Source: Paraescarpia echinospica (Eukaryota > Annelida > Polychaeta > Sabellida > Siboglinidae). From it: 64,000 bases of DNA. The notes under the pieces are model-generated. The model did not search any database, had not been told where the DNA came from, and was given only the letters and a program-made list of their open reading frames with translations. The stretch lies in NCBI GenBank assembly GCA_020002185.1, contig CM034534.1:18405087-18469086 (forward strand), given 5' to 3'. Positions 58,961 through 64,000 of this stretch are shown here, piece by piece (within the stretch, counting starts at the first letter, position 1; each line of letters opens with the position of its first letter). Made by a program: the position numbers and the translations under genes.

Positions 58961-59977
58961 GCCAATATGTGTTAAATATGTACATACTACAGTGCATTTT
59001 GGATACGTTGAACTTCCAGGGACCCGTGGCAATACTTCTAGTTATCAGAAACTCCACTAATCAAGATCTGTTTTATGGCCTTATATGACTGGGACTGAAG
59101 AGAACGATCGACATAAGCAAAAGTTAACTAAAATGTCAGTTTGAGTTATCTGAAGCGCACTGTATATATTTAAGCAGGGTCCCATAGAGACACAGTCATG
59201 CTGATTGCTACTACTGTATATTAATATGTTGCCTACTGGTCTGTATAATAATAACCAATACCATAACAATGTCCTAGGTTCATATTCGTTTAACAGAGGA
59301 GCAAACTTTCTCAATCTTTATGCAATGTTCACAAAGACACATCATCCCATTAACAAGCTGTAAGGCTTATACACTAACTCCACCCATTTAAAGTGATGCA
59401 CAAAATATCTTTAAAATATTTAAACATTATATTGTTATATTACAAAATATCTGTGCTTCTAATTTTAATGTATGACATGTAGACCCTTTTAATATGTGTG
59501 TATGTATATATATATATATAATAAACACTTATTTTTATGCATTGTGCGTATACAAATTATTAATTATACTCATGACTGGGAAATTTGTACCAGGTCAAAA
59601 ACTGAATCCATGAAATCTCACCATTCCTGACCCTCTTACCTTTTATTGTGATCAGATTTATTGTTAAAACGACCTAAAATATTAGGATGCACGATTTATG
59701 CTCCCACCACACCAGTATAAATACTCATTAAACTGCTATAATAGAGAATACGTATGAAAACATTTAATAAAAGTAACATAACTAATATTAATCAGTCATC
59801 CATACATGCATAGACAAGTGTGTACTAATAATTAGACATAACGTGATGTATATGTAACGTTATCAGCTGTGCACTAGGAATCACTGTTGCCGCTGCTGCG
59901 CTGCAACTGGACCGAAAATGGCACCCATGTTTTCAATTGGCCAAACTCTATATTATATCAATGGCTCTGGGGTGTGG

Positions 59978-60628
59978 CTTGTATTGAAAGCTTTTCGAAT
60001 GAGCGTTACGTGGAAATATCAACGTAGACATGAATGGCATTCTATCCAACTGCACTCAAACAGCTTATCATGTTTTGCACATATAATTAAAAATTGACTA
60101 GTGTATTTAGACAACTATTGTGCATAATTCAGTTATTTAAAAAAAAAATCACTTTGCAATGTTAGGAAACAAAGTACAAAAACTTACATCCCAAAAACTA
60201 GGTGCACCTACATCTTAGTGATTTGTGTCCGCATTTCGGGGACTCGGAACATTTCATTAAAATAAAATATGGTTTAAAGAGTTAGGGAAAATGGTATTGT
60301 TTGACAACATGAAACTGCACGGTGCAATTTATGTTGAGACTTCCCCTCATCCATACATACCTACAATGAAACATTATCCACAAAGATGTCATGATGGTTC
60401 ATGCTACAACTGTCACATGTCACACAGACATCTAAAAGAAACGGAATAACGCGTGATGTTTCAATCACGATGTCATTAGATATTCGAACGTTTTCTCAGT
60501 GTTAATTGACAGTGAATGAGGTCGGACCATCGTGATTATATTTAGGTCAGGATACATAGATGACTAACGTTATTTCCCCAGATTTCAACCATCCTTGTTG
60601 TGAGTGCCTTGTGTGACTTTATTCCTTT
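59978..60628. other. AT-rich flank of the P element
   Basis: Nothing recognised. Confidence 0.5.
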
Positions 60629-61200
60629 GGGCCGAAGGTCCAACAAATGCCATCACTCTGCTTATCTTATCTTCATCTCTCAGAAACCGTTCAGCAATTT
60701 TGTCTCTAATTTTGCGTATATGTATCTTAGGGTATTGCCGCTGTGCACGAGAAATATGTTTTTGATTGAATCATTCTAAGGGCCCCACAGGGCTCCCGAA
60801 ACTGGTAAATTTTCACATTTTGCCTATTTTTGGGCCGAAGGTTCAACGGACTATTGCCATCACTCTGCGTCCGCCATCCGCCGTTAGCTGCCGCATCTCA
60901 GAAATCGTTCAGCAACTTTTTGTCTAATGTTGCTTATACATTACATGTGGTAGTGTCACTGTACACAAGAAATCTGTATTTGATTGAATCATTCTAAGGG
61001 CACCTAATGACCCCCTAAAACTGGTAAATGTTCACATTTTGCCTATTTTTTCAAAAAAAACTTCTGTAACTTTTTCTCAAATTTTGCATAGACATTTCAT
61101 GTGGTAGTGCCACTATACACAATAAATCTGTATTTGACTGAATCATTCTAATGGCACCAAAGGTCCCCATAAATGCAAAATTTGCTAATTAAATTGCAGG
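60629..61200. repeat. ~203-bp satellite-like tandem repeat, 2.7 copies
   Basis: Units begin at 60629 and 60832 (GGGCCGAAGGT.CAAC), each with CATCACTCTGC, CAGAAA.CGTTCAGCAA, TGATTGAATCATTCTAAGGG and ATTTTGCCTATTTTT. A third unit (about 61050-61195) lacks the first part. Confidence 0.85.
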
Positions 61201-61426
61201 AGCAGCTCTATATGGCTAATCCCTTTTCCTACAACATCTGTCACACCTCACTGTGTAGGGCAGGATTGCCCTATGGAAACTGTGACTAACCTGTAATTGG
61301 TCACGCTTCCAGGTTCCTTTTCTGGCACAATACACAAAATCTACTGCTAGGGGATAGTCTCAAGGGCCCTTCTCAAAACCACATCAATAGATAGTGTAAT
61401 TTTTTTGCATTTTGGGGGTTGTGTCA

Positions 61427-61645
61427 GCCTTCTTCTCATGTGATGTAGATTTACAACAAGGAGAAAACGTGTCTCCTTTGTTATTTGCTATTTACCTGAA
61501 TGGTTTTGAACAGAGTGTTAGTCATCATTATAAGGGACTTGACATGGCAGCTGGTGAAATTTACAACAACCTTAGTGATGATGATGTAGACATTTTCTTG
61601 AAAATGTATGTATACTATATGCTGATGATACTAGAATGATTCAAT
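61427..61645 (+). pseudogene. Reverse transcriptase scrap (palm motifs B-C)
   Basis: Encodes VDLQQGENVSPLLFAIYLNG, SHHYKGLDMAA and LSDDDVDIFLKM, then after a one-base frame change LYADDTR at about 61617-61637. This order (QGENLSP...DDDV..flK...YADDT) is a LINE RT family common in marine invertebrates. Only about 70 codons survive, and the fragment abuts an inverted copy of the satellite-like repeat listed nearby. Confidence 0.75.
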
Positions 61646-61680
61646 CAAATACTGATTTCTTGTGTATAGCGGAACTATGT
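61625..61680 (-). repeat. Inverted fragment of the ~203-bp repeat
   Basis: Complement reads CTATACACAAGAAATCAGTA then TTTGATTGAATCATTCTA, matching the unit core. Confidence 0.75.
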
Positions 61681-62939
61681 CAACTCTTCTAATGGTTGAC
61701 ATTTGGTTGTTTCAGGATGACCCCTTAAAATGTTTGCCCAACTGTCCAGGGGTCTAGTGGGTGCCGGCTGGGAAACTATTCCCCTTCCCAAAACATCTGT
61801 CACATGCGGAGTCTGTGTCTTGCATGGATATCTATTTTTTTGCAGTTGTTTTATATAAGCAGGAAGTTTGCGAAATTAGTTATTCTTAGGCCACAGAAAA
61901 ATAATTCCCAGTTTCTCATCAACACATGTATTTAAAAACAACATTTTATTTTCTATTTTAATTATTCCGCTAAATGCAAGACATGGTGCAATAAGTGAAC
62001 AGTAAACATGTCAACATTTTACTTCCATCATAACCCTTTATGGTCTGTAACTATGATTCACCGCAAAACATTTGATTAATAATTAAGTTGTTTGATTTCT
62101 GCCGGGCAGAAACGGCAACAATAGAAGTACATGCCATTGATAGGCAAACGTGTTCTTTTTATAGAAAACATCAGTTTCTTTCTGTACCTGTCTACGTATA
62201 ATAACCATTTGTCCGCCCTACTCAAAAATAAACATCACATGAATGATAAAAAGAAGATCACTGCCACTTAACTTGTGGATTATTATTATAAAACTGCGCT
62301 GCTACTGCTTGGTGGACAGTTAATTTGTGGCTCAAGTTCAAATACATCAAGACGTTTTTTACACCTGCATGGTACTTTAGGCTCACTAGTGTGCTGGCAG
62401 CCACTAAACCTATAGGCTTGTGTGAAAAGGATAGTTGGCAGATGAACCAACTTCAAAGCACCATTGCGTCCATTTAGCCATGCAGCAGTCACACTGTCCC
62501 AGTGTCTGATGCTACCTTTTGCTCTCAAATAATCTGTCCTCTTAGTTTTACACATAAAGACATAATTTAGCATAACTTGATAATTTTTTGTAGCAGCACA
62601 TTTGTACTTCTAGTGTATCAGTGCAACATAACATACATACTGTGTGCCACATTTGAATGTCATGCATGTAATATTTCCACGCAATCCATTTGCATATATA
62701 ATGTAAAACTTCAACAGCCGTTTTCTTCATTTTAACTTTTTGAACCCTACCATGTTTAATGCTCCATAACTTTGCCAATTTTTGTAGCAGTCATAATTTT
62801 TGAAACCCTGTAAAGCACTCTACCCAACCTTTACAAGAATGAAAGAAAACAATGTTACAATTTTTCCTACTTATTGCTCATTTGGTCAGCCGGGGTCACA
62901 TATAGACGTATTAGTCCAATGGACTTCAGGGCCTCTTGG
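61681..62939. other. Noncoding stretch with one minus-strand open frame
   Basis: A minus-strand frame at 62573-62286 (GSIRHWDSVTAAWLNGRNGA...) has protein-like composition but no recognised family and no clear splice sites; it may be a repeat-derived scrap. Otherwise AT-rich. Confidence 0.35.
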
Positions 62940-63085
62940 CCCATGTTTTTCAAAAACTCTCCAGTAACTTTTTCTCTGATTTTGCAGACATTTCATGTGG
63001 TAGTGCCACTATACACAAGAAACCTGTATTTGATTTAATCATTCTAAGTCCCCCCAAAATGCAAAATTTTCCTACTATTTCCCTA
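62940..63085 (+). repeat. Dispersed copy of the ~203-bp repeat
   Basis: Carries ACATTTCATGTGGTAGTGCC, ACTATACACAAGAAACCTGT and TGATTTAATCATTCTAAG in the same order as the third tandem unit. Confidence 0.8.
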
Positions 63086-63149
63086 CTGCTGTAAGCCATC
63101 TACACCGATCTCTATTTATAACTTCCACTGATCTCTATTTATAGGACTG

Positions 63150-63411
63150 CCCTATCTCTGATCACTGGGGTGGCTGAGTGGAGCGACCTGGCTGTCAGAG
63201 ATTATGCTATAAGCCTATGTATTGGACTAGCTTTGGCTCACTGCCTGCTATTGTCCCAGTGTCAAATAGAATGCCTCCATGTGGGCTGTAACTATAATAC
63301 GTAATGGGAATCCCTACTGAACTGACAGAACCCGAGAAACTTTAAAAAGCAGTGAAGCACTCTGAGCAGTCATAAAGACCGGATACTGTGCTATATAAGA
63401 ACTTACTTTTT
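63150..63411 (+). mobile_element. SINE copy with diverged tRNA-like head
   Basis: Box A-like GTGGCTGAGTGGAGCG near 63170 and the tail GAGCAGTCATAAAGACCGGA / TACTGTGCTATATAAGAACT at 63361-63410 match the other SINE copies. Box B is degenerate, and the body differs, so it may be a related subfamily. Confidence 0.65.
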
Positions 63412-63507
63412 ATAGTTAAGATTTTCTGAAATTGGGTTTCCTTGCCCAATTTCAACTTCGTCATCTATACGAATCCTCTCAAAACTGAACTCGGAATGCT
63501 GTTAGTT

Positions 63508-63716
63508 TCATATTCCTTTATTTCTCGTTGATGTTCTGACTGTACTAACACTGGACTGAGTGTCTTTCGTGTTGCCACCAAACTTTGATTTTGAGGCATC
63601 AATGGCTGTGAGGACGTTTTCTAGAGTCCACTGATTTGTGGGAATGGCATCATCTCGCGTAAACGGGCCGTGTTCGGTTCTCTCCAGCGCCACCACATGG
63701 GCACAACTGGCAACAG
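63508..63716 (-). CDS. Possible terminal coding exon of an unidentified minus-strand gene
   Basis: On the minus strand a strong acceptor (TTGTTTTGTTTACAG) precedes an open stretch of 69 codons ending in TGA at 63510-63508. The peptide (VASCAHVVALERTEHGPF ... TRNKGI) has codon-like composition and AAATAAA overlaps its last codons. I do not recognise the protein. If real, the gene continues to the right of the window. A short chance frame cannot be excluded. Confidence 0.35.
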
Positions 63717-64000
63717 CTGTAAACAAAACAACGCATGCCAGGTGAAATAGAAAAAACAATAAATTACTAGCTATAGTTATGTATATCATGTTAATTAAAT
63801 TTACATATCAAACCGATCACTACTTGAATTCCTCATAGCCAAGGAAAATGGTAAAGAAAATTTGAATTTCCAAGGTCTTTGGATTTGAGGTTTAAAACTT
63901 GGAACTTCTAAACAAATGTGGTTTCTAAAAGCAATGAAGAATCCCACTAGTAACGTACGTAACAACAACTTAGTTTCCATGACAACATTGTTGATGTCTG

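Larger units (their letters stand above)
54002..59969 (+). mobile_element. Complete P-element-type DNA transposon with TIRs and 8-bp target-site duplication
   Basis: The ends are perfect 12-bp inverted repeats, CAGAGCCATTGA at 54002-54013 and its complement at 59958-59969. Both are flanked by the same 8 bases GGGTGTGG (53994-54001 and 59970-59977); 8-bp GC-rich duplications are the hallmark of the P superfamily. Further inside, GTTTGGCCA and then GCCATTTTCGGTCCA (54061-54075) recur inverted and in mirror order near the right end (59908-59922, 15/15). The right end carries about 11 extra bases between the terminal and next block. Inside is one plus-strand gene with a THAP domain and P-transposase domains. 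The element sits about 600 bp downstream of the aminopeptidase 3' end in the same orientation. Gene decay suggests it is no longer autonomous. Confidence 0.88.

Noticed and set aside
53970..59880. GCT[A/G]TGCACTAGG direct repeat at 53966 and 59866 as P-element target duplication
   Set aside because: One copy is outside and the other inside the element; the 8-bp GGGTGTGG pair directly flanks the TIRs and is the better fit.

Overview
The window is animal nuclear DNA. Coding sequence is split by GT-AG introns, intergenic and intronic DNA is AT-rich, and there are long microsatellites, tRNA-derived SINEs, several clades of LINE and at least two delimitable DNA transposons. The mix (16-exon aminopeptidase gene, P-element/THAP transposon, RTE-like and L2/CR1-like LINEs, SINEs ending in GCGCTATATAAGAACTTA) fits a marine invertebrate, most likely a mollusc or other lophotrochozoan. 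The phylum is an inference from repeat style, not something the sequence proves.

Layout. 1-5.5 kb: AT-rich noncoding DNA with (TA)n tracts. 5.47-6.15 kb: a CpG-rich block whose minus strand holds a 171-codon open exon with an eh1-like repressor motif, ending in a perfect GTAAGT donor; it is probably the first coding exon of a transcription-factor-like gene running off the left edge. 6.8-7.3 kb: compound CA/TG/TA microsatellite with an inverted-repeated flank motif. 9.6-10.8 kb: SINE fragment, five 66-bp tandem repeats, then a 585-bp imperfect palindrome. 13.4-16 kb: microsatellites around a decayed LINE. 16.4-16.6 kb: an inverted duplication. 16.9-18.5 kb: 5'-truncated L2/CR1-like LINE (minus). 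20.0-20.8 kb: decayed integrase gene (minus). 23.6-24.8 kb: 5'-truncated RTE-like LINE with an exact target-site duplication.

27.7-53.4 kb: the one clearly intact gene, a plus-strand M17-family (leucyl-aminopeptidase-like, C. elegans W07G4.4-type) peptidase of 541 residues in 16 coding exons. All metal-binding and catalytic residues of the M17 active site are present. Its introns hold SINEs, minisatellites, a fold-back element and a 1,548-bp nonautonomous DNA transposon.

54.0-60.0 kb: a complete P-element-type transposon, 5,968 bp, with 12-bp perfect terminal inverted repeats, a 15-bp subterminal inverted repeat and a perfect 8-bp target-site duplication. It carries a degenerate THAP/P-transposase gene and a triplicated ~345-bp 3' end. 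This is the most notable object in the window. 60.6-63.4 kb: ~200-bp satellite-like repeats, a reverse-transcriptase scrap and a SINE. 63.5-63.7 kb: a possible terminal exon of a minus-strand gene continuing to the right.

The genes do not form a pathway. The window is one housekeeping-type peptidase gene, two partial gene ends at the edges, and a dense, mostly dead transposable-element landscape.
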